Origin: Pseudarthrobacter sp. C4D7 | Lineage (GTDB): Bacteria; Actinomycetota; Actinomycetes; Actinomycetales; Micrococcaceae | Assembly: GCF_013359725.1 (NCBI RefSeq) | Contig: NZ_JABFMW010000003.1 | Span: 124,001 to 188,000, forward strand | Reading direction: 5' to 3' | Length of the DNA stretch: 64,000 bases | Part shown: piece by piece, positions 25,777 through 33,600 of the stretch | Layout of the letters: each line of letters starts with the position of its first letter | How positions within the stretch are numbered: the first letter of the stretch is position 1 | Notes under the pieces: generated by a model | Databases searched by the model: none | Told to the model about the DNA's origin: nothing | What the model saw: the letters and a program-made list of their open reading frames with translations, nothing else | Made by a program: the position numbers and the translations under genes

Positions 25777-27156
25777 ATGAGGAGGAGCCACGCTAGCCCA
25801 GCGGATCGCGAGTACGGTTGGACATCCGACCGTACTGCTCTTGCTGTGCTGCGCGCTTCCTACATCGTGGACATCTCCAAGGAGATTCCGAAACGCGACC
25901 GGTCCAAAGCTGGACGCCCAAATCAGCATCCGGATCATATCTATATCTTTGCAATGGCACTGATAGGAGTCTTCGGCGCTGAACGTCCTGCCGCCGCGTG
26001 GATTCGCGAGCGAACGAATTGGTTCAAAGTACGCTCCCACTCCCGCCGATACTGGGGCATCGAACTCGCAGAACACCCGCCTGCCCGAAGCACTATCCAC
26101 TACAACTTGGATCGGTTGTCCGCCTTCAGCACACTGATTCGAGAAAGGTTTGCAACCCTAGCCATTGAGCAGGCGCAGCAACAAGGGTGCCTAACGGAAA
26201 ACGTCAGCACCATGAACAAACCGCCGCGATCGAACGTAGTCGCGGCTGACGGCACCGTACCGAAGTCTCGTCTGCGCTCGAAGACTGCCGACCGACTAGA
26301 AGCGGAGGGCAAACTCCGTCGCCCAATACCCAAGTACAAGGAGGGTGGGGAAGACGGTCACTGGGTCTCGGGGTTCAAGGAGCTGGTCCTAGTAGTCCGC
26401 CCAGACGACCATCCCAATTCCCGAGTAATTCTTGGCGCGTTCCCGGTGCCCAAGGAGGGGTATGGTGGCGAGGCAGGCATCGCTGTTGCTGAGCTTCAAA
26501 AGTTGCGCCAGCGCACCAAAGGTTTTCTTGGCTTGCGTTACGACGGTGCCTTCACTGGCGTGCACATCGACGCCATGCAAAAGTCAGGCGTCAGCGTTAT
26601 TAGTCCCGTACCCAAGAGTGACAAGCGACGCTTGTTCAGTACTGTCACGTGCTCTGGAAAGCACGTCCACACGCTGTATACGGAGGCGGGGGACTTCGTA
26701 GAGCTTGAGCTTCTCGATACAGGAGAGCATCACGCGGTGCCCTGCAAGCGTGTAGGGCAGTACTCCCGGAAGAATGCTGACGGAACCTACCGGTGGTACA
26801 CAAAGATTGAACTCGCGTGCGGGAACCATCACACGGAGCGGTTGGACATTACCGAAGAAGACAAGGAACGTGATTTCAACCGTACTCAGGTTCTACGCAT
26901 GCACCCGCCAGCCACTGACGAGTACAAGAACACTTATGGGTGGCGTCAGGATGTTGAGAGCGTCAACAACAACTTGGATACGACGCTCTACCGTCACCGA
27001 ATGGTGGCTGACACCGTAGAGAAGCAAGCGCTGGTCATGATTGGGTTCGCTATCGCCCGGAATGCCGTGAGCGCCAAGGTATTCGCGGAGAGGGTGCGAA
27101 CTGGGGCGCTTACAGCTCCACCCACTCCTGCGCTTCAAACCCTGTCCGCAGCGTAG
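25777..27156 (+). CDS. IS4-superfamily-like DDE transposase
   Basis: A 459-residue protein. The RNase H-type acidic triad can be placed: Asp158 (VVAADGT), Asp256 (GLRYDGAFTG) and Glu394. Around the Glu the sequence YGWRQDVE gives Y-x2-R-x3-E, the signature of IS4-type enzymes, though the following Lys is Asp401. About 138 residues between Asp256 and Glu394 form a beta-rich insertion, as in IS4/Tn5 enzymes. The N-terminal 110 residues are basic and should bind the ends. The gene begins 2 bp after the recombinase-like gene and ends 202 bp from the right tip, so it is the presumed mobilising enzyme. The 9-bp duplication supports activity. Confidence 0.78.
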   Translation: MRRSHASPADREYGWTSDRTALAVLRASYIVDISKEIPKRDRSKAGRPNQHPDHIYIFAMALIGVFGAERPAAAWIRERTNWFKVRSHSRRYWGIELAEHPPARSTIHYNLDRLSAFSTLIRERFATLAIEQAQQQGCLTENVSTMNKPPRSNVVAADGTVPKSRLRSKTADRLEAEGKLRRPIPKYKEGGEDGHWVSGFKELVLVVRPDDHPNSRVILGAFPVPKEGYGGEAGIAVAELQKLRQRTKGFLGLRYDGAFTGVHIDAMQKSGVSVISPVPKSDKRRLFSTVTCSGKHVHTLYTEAGDFVELELLDTGEHHAVPCKRVGQYSRKNADGTYRWYTKIELACGNHHTERLDITEEDKERDFNRTQVLRMHPPATDEYKNTYGWRQDVESVNNNLDTTLYRHRMVADTVEKQALVMIGFAIARNAVSAKVFAERVRTGALTAPPTPALQTLSAA

Positions 27157-27278
27157 GAAGACAAGAAATGTCCAAGTAGCCTCGATCAAGCCTGTCTTCG
27201 GACAGGCTTTTCATCGTTCAAAGACCAATTCACTATGCGCTCGTGCCCAGAAACAGCCGTGTCGCGGTGACAACGAGG

Positions 27279-27308
27279 TTCAAAGTTTGCCAAAGTCTGG
27301 GGTAGTCT
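27279..27308 (+). promoter_or_regulatory. Candidate outward promoter near the right end, reading into tRNA-Gly
   Basis: TTCAAA (27279-27284) and TAGTCT (27303-27308) are separated by 18 bp. TAGTCT is also the -10 used by the TetR gene in this window. Transcription would start near 27315 and run through the right end into tRNA-Gly, replacing the promoter lost to the left flank. The -35 is weak. Confidence 0.4.
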
Positions 27309-27325
27309 GAATCTCGTTGTTTTCG

Positions 27326-27358
27326 CAGGGATTATTGGACAAGATATTGGACAGTCCC
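27326..27358 (-). repeat. Right terminal inverted repeat of the transposon
   Basis: Read inward (minus strand), the end is GGGACTG, then TCCAATATCTTG, then TCCAATAATCCCTG. GTCCAATA occurs twice, 12 bp apart, whereas the left end has a single GTCAATA. These are probable transposase-binding boxes, and the asymmetry may set the roles of the two ends. Confidence 0.8.
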
Positions 27359-27367
27359 ACTGCGGCT
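27359..27367 (+). repeat. Right copy of 9-bp target-site duplication ACTGCGGCT
   Basis: ACTGCGGCT directly follows the tip CAGTCCC and matches 13806-13814. Its last six bases are the first six of tRNA-Gly, so the duplication restores the tRNA acceptor stem. Confidence 0.85.
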
Positions 27368-27435
27368 GTAGCTCAATGGTAGAGCGCTAGCTTCCCAAGC
27401 TTGATACGCGGGTTCGATTCCCGTCAGCCGCTCCA
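27362..27435 (+). tRNA. tRNA-Gly (anticodon CCC)
   Basis: A full cloverleaf is present. The acceptor GCGGCTG pairs with CAGCCGC; the D arm is GCTCAATGGTAGAGC; the anticodon loop TTCCCAA gives CCC for codon GGG; the T arm is GCGGG-TTCGATT-CCCGT; discriminator T and an encoded CCA end at 27435. One T-T mismatch sits in the anticodon stem. The gene lies directly against the right end of the 13.5 kb element. Confidence 0.93.
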
Positions 27436-27525
27436 GTTCCTCCCGCTGCACACGGCCCCTGGGCTTCCCCCACGGTGTATGGTCTGCAGTAAGGAGCCTT
27501 TTGCGGTTCCGCTACAGGAGCAATC

Positions 27526-27666
27526 ATGTCTGATAAGTCCCCGCGTCAATCGGCATCAAAGAAGTCCGGAAAGTCCATCAAGGAAAAGCGCGCAGACAAG
27601 AGGGCCGCATCCGCCCCTGCCGGCTCCCTGGACTCCACGCCCACCAAAGCGGCGAAAAAGAAGTAA
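27526..27666 (+). CDS. Small lysine-rich hypothetical protein
   Basis: A 46-residue, strongly basic protein (MSDKSPRQSASKKSGKSIKE start, AAKKK end) with a good CAGGAG 5 nt before ATG 27526 and a strong terminator 31 nt after the stop. Lysine and serine dominate, and no fold is visible. Both expression signals argue for a real gene. Nucleic-acid binding is possible from charge alone. Confidence 0.65.
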   Translation: MSDKSPRQSASKKSGKSIKEKRADKRAASAPAGSLDSTPTKAAKKK

Positions 27667-27696
27667 CCCAGCACCAGGAATCTGCTGAGACCAAGT

Positions 27697-27733
27697 ACAA
27701 GACCCCGTCATCAAGATGGCGGGGTCTTGTTTC
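27697..27733. terminator. Strong bidirectional terminator between convergent genes
   Basis: ACAAGACCCCG (27697-27707) and CGGGGTCTTGT (27720-27730) form an 11-bp perfect stem with a 12-nt loop, followed by TTTCG. It serves the small basic protein gene and probably the convergent MFS gene. Confidence 0.85.
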
Positions 27734-27752
27734 GCGCCGGCGGGTACGCTCC

Positions 27753-29132
27753 CTAGGTTCCTGCCTGCCGGCTGACGATTCTCAACGGCAGGCGGTCCTT
27801 CGTGTCCACCCTGATTGTCAGGCCACCCTTGCGCGCCAGGATGACACCCACGGTCAGGGCCGCAAGTGCGGGAACACCACCGGATACCAGCAGGGCCATG
27901 TGCGGATCCGCGTGCTCGGCAATCCACCCCAGCATCGGTCCGCCCAGCGCCTGGCCACCGATCAGCACCATGATGTACAGGCTCATCACCCGCCCGCGGA
28001 TCCCCATGTTGGAGCTGACCTGGACCAGCTGGTTGGACCCGGTGAGGAACATGAGGCACCAGAACCCGGACAGCACCATCACCGCCCCAAACCACACCAG
28101 TGAGGGGGCAAGAACTGCCAGGCAGAGCATCAGGCCGTACATTCCAGCGCAGAACACCACGGACCGCAGGCGCAGCTGCCTCCGGCGGGTGGACGCCACC
28201 GCGCCGGACAGTGCACCGAGTGCCACCAGGGCATTGAGCAGCCCGTACCCGCCGGCGCCCACCTCGAAGACGTGGTCCGCGAACGCGGCCAGCAGCACCG
28301 GCAGGCTCATGGCGAAAACGGAGATAAATCCGGCCATCAGCCAGGGCCAGTAGATGGTGGGCTTGCTCAGGGCATAGCGCAGCCCTTCCCGCAGCATTCC
28401 CTTGGTCTTGGGGGTGGGAGCGTTGACGTACAGCTGGTCCTTCCGGAGGATCAGCAGCATCACCACCGTGGAGCAGCAGGCAACGGCGTTCGCCGCGAAC
28501 GCCCAGCCGGCGCCTACCGCCGTCAGGAGCAAGCCCGCAATGGCGGGGCCAATCAGGCCACCCAGCTGGAACGTCGTGGAGTTCACGCTGATGGCATTGC
28601 GCAAATACGTGGGACCGACCAGTTCATTGACGAACACCTGGCGTGCGGGCTGGTCAAGGACGGTCACCAGGCCCAGGACCAGGGCGATGGCGTAGACGTG
28701 CCAGACCATGATGACGCCGGTGAGGGCAAGCGTGGCGAGAGTTGCGGCCAGGATGGCAGCCATGCTCTGACAGAGGATGAGGATCTTCCGCTTGGCGAAC
28801 CGGTCGGCGATCATGCCACCCCACGGTCCCAGCAGCAGGGACGGCAGGAACTGCAGTGCCACGGTCACGCCGACGGCTGTCACTGATCCCGAGAGCTGCA
28901 GGACCAGCCAGTCCTGGGCAATCCGCTGCATCCAAATGGCGATCACAGCGATGAAGTGCCCGGCGGCGAAAATCCGGAAGTTGGGCACCTTCAGCGAGAT
29001 GAACGTGTGCTTCCAGGGGAGCCGCTCAGCCACCACGGGAAGCGGCTGGGTCTGGTTGTCCGGCGGGGCTGAAACCGCCGCATCGATGACTGGCTGGGAG
29101 ACGGAAGCCGACGAAGGCGGAGGCGGTGCCAC
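27753..29132 (-). CDS. MFS transporter (MFS_3/EntS-like)
   Basis: A 459-residue transporter with about 12 helices after a 40-residue soluble Pro/Ser-rich lead. The stretch FRIFAAGHFIAVIAIWMQRIAQDWLVLQLSG and the motif GGMIADRFAKRKIL between helices 2 and 3 are typical of MFS_3 exporters. The start is GTG 29132 with GAGGA about 8 nt upstream. It is divergent from a LysR gene, which probably controls it. The substrate is not evident; family members export siderophores or drugs. Confidence 0.87.
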   Translation of the reverse strand: MAPPPPSSASVSQPVIDAAVSAPPDNQTQPLPVVAERLPWKHTFISLKVPNFRIFAAGHFIAVIAIWMQRIAQDWLVLQLSGSVTAVGVTVALQFLPSLLLGPWGGMIADRFAKRKILILCQSMAAILAATLATLALTGVIMVWHVYAIALVLGLVTVLDQPARQVFVNELVGPTYLRNAISVNSTTFQLGGLIGPAIAGLLLTAVGAGWAFAANAVACCSTVVMLLILRKDQLYVNAPTPKTKGMLREGLRYALSKPTIYWPWLMAGFISVFAMSLPVLLAAFADHVFEVGAGGYGLLNALVALGALSGAVASTRRRQLRLRSVVFCAGMYGLMLCLAVLAPSLVWFGAVMVLSGFWCLMFLTGSNQLVQVSSNMGIRGRVMSLYIMVLIGGQALGGPMLGWIAEHADPHMALLVSGGVPALAALTVGVILARKGGLTIRVDTKDRLPLRIVSRQAGT

Positions 29133-29226
29133 AGGAGTGTCCTCAAAATTGCGGGCGGTCTTGGTTGGATGCTTTAACGCTAGGCTGGCCCAGCAGATTA
29201 TGGAGAGGTATGGTCCCTATAACTCG

Positions 29227-29243
29227 TATTGCAAAACGCAATA
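29227..29243. promoter_or_regulatory. LysR-type operator candidate in the divergent MFS/LysR promoter
   Basis: TATTGC and GCAATA flank AAAAC, a perfect 6-bp dyad with 5-bp spacer that contains the T-N11-A pattern of LysR boxes. It lies 33 bp before the LysR start and about 95 bp from the MFS start. Confidence 0.6.
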
Positions 29244-29276
29244 ACAAGGGCTGCAGGAAAGGGAAACGGACCCCAC

Positions 29277-30131
29277 ATGTTCGAACCAGCACAGTTGCGG
29301 TCTTTCCTGGCGGTGGCGGACACCCTGAGCTTCACCAAGGCCGCCGAACGCCTCGGCCTGGCCCAGCCCACCATCAGCCAGCACATCCGCAAACTTGAAG
29401 CGGCAGCCAAGCGCAGCCTGATCACCAGGGACACCCGCGACGTCCGGCTCACGGATAATGGCGACGCGATGGCCGGTTTCGCCCGGACCATTCTGTCCGC
29501 CCATGACGCCGCCGCCCGCTACTTCTCGGGGTCGGCCATGCGGGGGCGGCTGCGGTTCGGCACCGCCGATGACCTCGCCATCACCGGGCTCCCCCGGATC
29601 CTGCGGGAGTTCCGGCAGATCTATCCGCAGATCAACCTGGAGCTGACGGTGGGCCAAAGCGACCAGCTGTACCGCAAGCTCAACGCCGGGCAGCTGGACC
29701 TGGTCTTCGTGAAGTGGGTGGCCGGCGCCAAGGACGGCACCGTGGTCCAGCACGACTCGTTTTCCTGGGTGGGCCTGGAGCAAACAGTGATGGAACCGGG
29801 GAGCCCTGTCCCCCTGATCGCCTACCCGTCCCCCAGCCTCAGCCGGAAACTGGCCATCGACGCACTGGAGGCCAATGGCAGGACGTGGCGGATCACCTGC
29901 ACCACTCGGCAGATCAGCGGGGTCCTGGCGGCGGTCAGGGCGGGGATCGGCGTGGCCGTGATGCCTACGTCGCTGGTGCCCGAGGACCTCAAGATCATCA
30001 CGCGGCGCTTCGACCTGCCCGCGGTAGGGGACGTGGACTTCACCCTGATCCGGAACCCGCTGGCCAATGCCGAAGTAATCGACGCCCTGACCCAATCAAT
30101 CGTCGGCAGGACAATTAACCGCCAAACTTAA
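29277..30131 (+). CDS. LysR family transcriptional regulator
   Basis: About 284 residues from ATG 29277 (an in-frame ATG 29229 lies inside the operator dyad and is less likely). The N-terminal winged HTH is clear: FEPAQLRSFLAVADTLSFTK then AAERLGLAQPTISQHIRKLE. The effector domain begins at ~residue 88 (GRLRFGTADDLAITGLPRIL). It is divergent from the MFS exporter gene, the classic arrangement for local control. Confidence 0.9.
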   Translation: MFEPAQLRSFLAVADTLSFTKAAERLGLAQPTISQHIRKLEAAAKRSLITRDTRDVRLTDNGDAMAGFARTILSAHDAAARYFSGSAMRGRLRFGTADDLAITGLPRILREFRQIYPQINLELTVGQSDQLYRKLNAGQLDLVFVKWVAGAKDGTVVQHDSFSWVGLEQTVMEPGSPVPLIAYPSPSLSRKLAIDALEANGRTWRITCTTRQISGVLAAVRAGIGVAVMPTSLVPEDLKIITRRFDLPAVGDVDFTLIRNPLANAEVIDALTQSIVGRTINRQT

Positions 30132-30299
30132 CCCTCCGGCGGCCCAATATCCAGCATTTAGGGGAGTTAGGGGGTCCGTGTCCATTGATAGGGGAATCGG
30201 CATCACCTATGCTGGATTTTCAAGGTCAAGCAGCAGGCCAGTTCACTAAAACAAGCGATTATCCGCATGCCGGAAATCATCGCTTGGGACAGGCAGCCA

Positions 30300-30614
30300 A
30301 TGACGACAGCCAGGAACATCCACCCCGGTTCTGCGCACGCACGCCCGTACTCTGCTTCACGGCCGTCCACCCGCCAGAACACCCTCGGAACCGGACATGC
30401 GTCCGTCGATTCCGGATATGTGGGAAAACCCACCTGTGACAAGTGCCGTACGGACGAGTTCGTTTACCTCGAGTCGTACATTCCACCCACGTACCGGCGC
30501 GACGGAACTGTATCTGCGCTCGGCGAGGTGGCTTACACCTGCACCCGGTGCGAGGACTTCTCGGCGCACAGTGTCCCGGTCACCTGGACACCGCCGGGCT
30601 GGTACCTGGGTTAG
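30300..30614 (+). CDS. Small zinc-ribbon-like hypothetical protein
   Basis: About 104 residues from ATG 30300; an in-frame ATG at 30267 is an alternative. The N-terminal ~45 residues are low-complexity. The C-terminal part has two CxxC pairs, CDKC and CTRC, about 35 residues apart, which suggests a single zinc ribbon. The aromatic-rich end (VTWTPPGWYLG) is distinctive. Function unknown. A strong terminator follows. Confidence 0.65.
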   Translation: MTTARNIHPGSAHARPYSASRPSTRQNTLGTGHASVDSGYVGKPTCDKCRTDEFVYLESYIPPTYRRDGTVSALGEVAYTCTRCEDFSAHSVPVTWTPPGWYLG

Positions 30615-30622
30615 CGGACAGA

Positions 30623-30676
30623 CAAAAGGTCCGGTGGTTGAACCCGTTTCCACGGGCCCGACCACCGGACCTTTTG
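30623..30676. terminator. Bidirectional terminator between the zinc-ribbon gene and putA
   Basis: CAAAAGGTCCGGTGGT (30623-30638) and ACCACCGGACCTTTTG (30661-30676) form a 16-bp perfect stem around a GC-rich 22-nt loop. T/A-rich stem bases allow termination in both directions for the convergent genes. Confidence 0.85.
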
Positions 30677-30688
30677 CTGCCCTGCGGC

Positions 30689-33600
30689 TTAGATCAACTG
30701 GTCCGAGAGGTGGTTCGGGGTGCCGAACCGGTGCGCGGTGATGCTGACGGCCTGCTCGTGCAGGAAGGGCAGCAGCTCCACGCGGCCCGCCTCCGTGACG
30801 GGGTGGGCGTAGATGGCCAGGTCGGGGCGGCCGCCGGTGGCGTCGGCGAGTGCCGAGGCGTCCCCGCCGATCAGGCGGACCCGACCCCCGGACAGCTTGC
30901 CGGCGGCGGCGAGGCGCCCGGCGGAAGCCAGCCAGCCGGCGTCGGACTCCACCGTCACGTCGATGTCCTGTGCGGTGAGCACGGAGCGCAGCTGGGCGGG
31001 AAGTTCGACGGCGGTGGACACAGTGAGTGCCGAACCTGCCAGCACGCCGGCCGCCGCAGTCCGGACCAGGTGTGCCAGTGGCGCACCTTCGGAAAGGCGG
31101 ATGGTGACCGGCAGGCTGCGGTAGCGGAAGATATTGCGCTCCGCGCTCAGCCCGGAGACGTCCTTGGCGGTGCCGAACTCCTCAGCCCAGGCTTCGGCGT
31201 CGGATGCCAGGGCCCGCTGGACGGATTCGAGTTCCGCCGGCGCAAGGGCGGGACCTGCGGCGTTGAGGATGCGGCGGACCGCCGCGTTGGCTACCGGTGA
31301 CTTGGCGGATGCCTCGGCGGGGAGCCAGTCACCCAGGCCGGCCAGGTAGTTGGGTCCACCGGCTTTGGTGCCGGCACCGACCGCCGACTTCTTCCAGCCG
31401 CCGAAGGGCTGGCGCTGGACGATGGCGCCGGTGATGCCGCGGTTGATGTAAAGGTTTCCGGCCTGGATGGTGTCCAGCCAGGTCCCCAGTTCCTCGGAGT
31501 TGAGGGAGTGCAGGCCTGCCGTGAGGCCGTATTCGATCTGGTTCTGGATGGCGATGGCTTCTTCCAGGGTGTCCGCGGTCATGACGCCCAGGACGGGGCC
31601 GAAGAACTCCGTCAGGTGGAAGTAGGAGCCACGCTTGACGCCGTAGCGCACGCCCGGGCTCCACAGCCGGCCGGTGCTGTCCAGCTTCTTCGGCTCAACA
31701 GCCCAGTTCTCCCCCTCGCCCAGCGTGGTGAGGGCGTTGAGGAGCTTGCCGTTGGCGGGTTCGATGATGGGGCCCATCTGGCTGGTGGGGTCCTGCGGGT
31801 AGCCCACCTTGAGGGAGGTGACGGCGTCGATCAGCTGGTTGTGGAACCGCTTGGAGGTGGCCACCGAGCCCACCAGGATCACCAGGGAGGCCGCGGAGCA
31901 CTTCTGGCCGGCGTGGCCGAACGCCGAGTAGGCCACGTCCTTGGCGGCGAGGTCAAGGTCGGCGCTGGGGGTGACGATGATGGCGTTCTTGCCGCTGGTT
32001 TCGGCCAGCAGCGGCAGGTCCTTGCGGAAGGAGCGGAACAGCTCGGCGGTTTCGTAGCCGCCGGTGAGGATCACGCGGTCCACGGCCGGGTGGCTGATCA
32101 GCTGGGTGCCGAGTTCCCGCTCCCCCAGCTGCACCATGGTCAGCACGCCCTTGGGCACGCCGGCCTCCCACAGCGCCTCGACCATGACGGCGCCGCTGCG
32201 GGCAGCCTGCTTGGCGGGCTTGATGACGACGGCGGAGCCGGCGGCGAGTGCCGCGAGGGTGGACCCTGCCGGGATGGCAACCGGGAAGTTCCAGGGCGGG
32301 GTGACAACGGTGAGCTTGGCTGGGACGAACGTGGCGCCGTCGACCGCGTCCAGCTTGCGCGCCGATTCGGCGTAGTAGTGGGCGAAGTCCACGGCCTCGC
32401 TGACTTCGGGGTCGCCCTGGTCGATGGTCTTGCCGGTCTCGCTGGCCATGACCTCCAGCAGGTCCGCGCGGCGGGCTTCCAGGATCTCCCCGGCGCGGTG
32501 CAGGATATCTGCGCGCTCGTTGCCGGACAGGGCGCCCCAGTCCTTCCCCTTTTCCACGGCGTTGGCAATGGCCGAGTTGAGCGTCTCCTCGTCATTGATG
32601 AACGCGGCGTTCACGGCGGCGTCGCCCAGCGTGGAGGCCGGGACGCGCTCAAGGATGGCGCGGCCCCAGGTGCGGTTGGCCGGCAGCGCGGGATCGGTGT
32701 CCGGGGTGTTCCGGAACCCGGTGTGCGGCATGGCCTCCGGGGGAAGGTTCCGGTCCTGCCGGCGGTTGGGCAGCGGGACGGTGTTGTCCAGCGCCTCCAG
32801 CGAGGAGAGGAAACGCTGCTTCTCGCGCTCGAAGAGGCCTTCGTTTTCGCTGAGCTCGAAGACGGCGGACATGAAGTTTTCCTGGCTGGCGCCTTCTTCG
32901 AGGCGGCGGATCAGGTAGGCGATGGCGACGTCGAACTCGGACGGGTGCACCACCGGCGTGTAGAGCAGGAGGGAGCCGACGTCCTTCTTGACGGCCTCGG
33001 CCTGGCCCTGCGCCATGCCCAGCAGCATCTCGAATTCGATGCCGGACTCCACACCGCGCTGCTTGGCCAGGAGCCACGCGAAAGCGATGTCGAACAGGTT
33101 GTGGCCTGCCACGCCGATGCGGATGTTCTTGATGCGTTCGGGGTGCAGGGCGTAGTTGATGACGCTCTTGTAGCTGGTGTCGGAATCCTGCTTTGATCCC
33201 CAGGTGGCCAGCGGCCAGTCGTGCAGCGAGGCTTCCACCTGCTCCATGGGCAGGTTGGCGCCCTTGACTACACGGACCTTGATCCCGGCGCCGCCGTTGG
33301 CGCGGCGCTTTGCGGCCCAGTCCTGCAGCCGGATCATGGCGGACAGGGCGTCGGGGAGGTAGGCCTGGAGCACGATGCCGGCTTCGAGGTCCTTGAACTC
33401 GGGCTGGTCCAGGATCCGGGTGAAGACCGCAATGGTCATGTCCAGGTCCTTGTACTCCTCCATGTCCAGGTTGATGAACTTGTTCTTCTGCCCGCTGGCG
33501 GAATAGGAGGCTGCGCGCCGGAAGAGCGGGGTGAGCTTTTCGACGACGTGCTCCACGGCTTCATCGAAGGCCCAGGCGGAGTGCGGGGCCACGGTGGAGG

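Larger units (their letters stand above)
13815..27358 (+). mobile_element. 13.5 kb defence transposon inserted at the 5' end of tRNA-Gly
   Basis: The element is defined by inverted tips (GGGACTG left, CAGTCCC right), subterminal similarity and a perfect 9-bp flanking duplication. Its content is plainly lower in GC and different in codon use from both flanks. Cargo from the left: a 126-residue orphan, a two-gene unit with an ImmA/IrrE-like peptidase, a PD-(D/E)XK nuclease, hsdR, hsdS, hsdM, an XRE regulator, a recombinase-like protein and an IS4-type DDE transposase. The transposase is the only recombination enzyme that looks catalytically complete, and a 9-bp duplication agrees with IS4-superfamily chemistry. 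I do not know a named element with this architecture. Confidence 0.85.
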
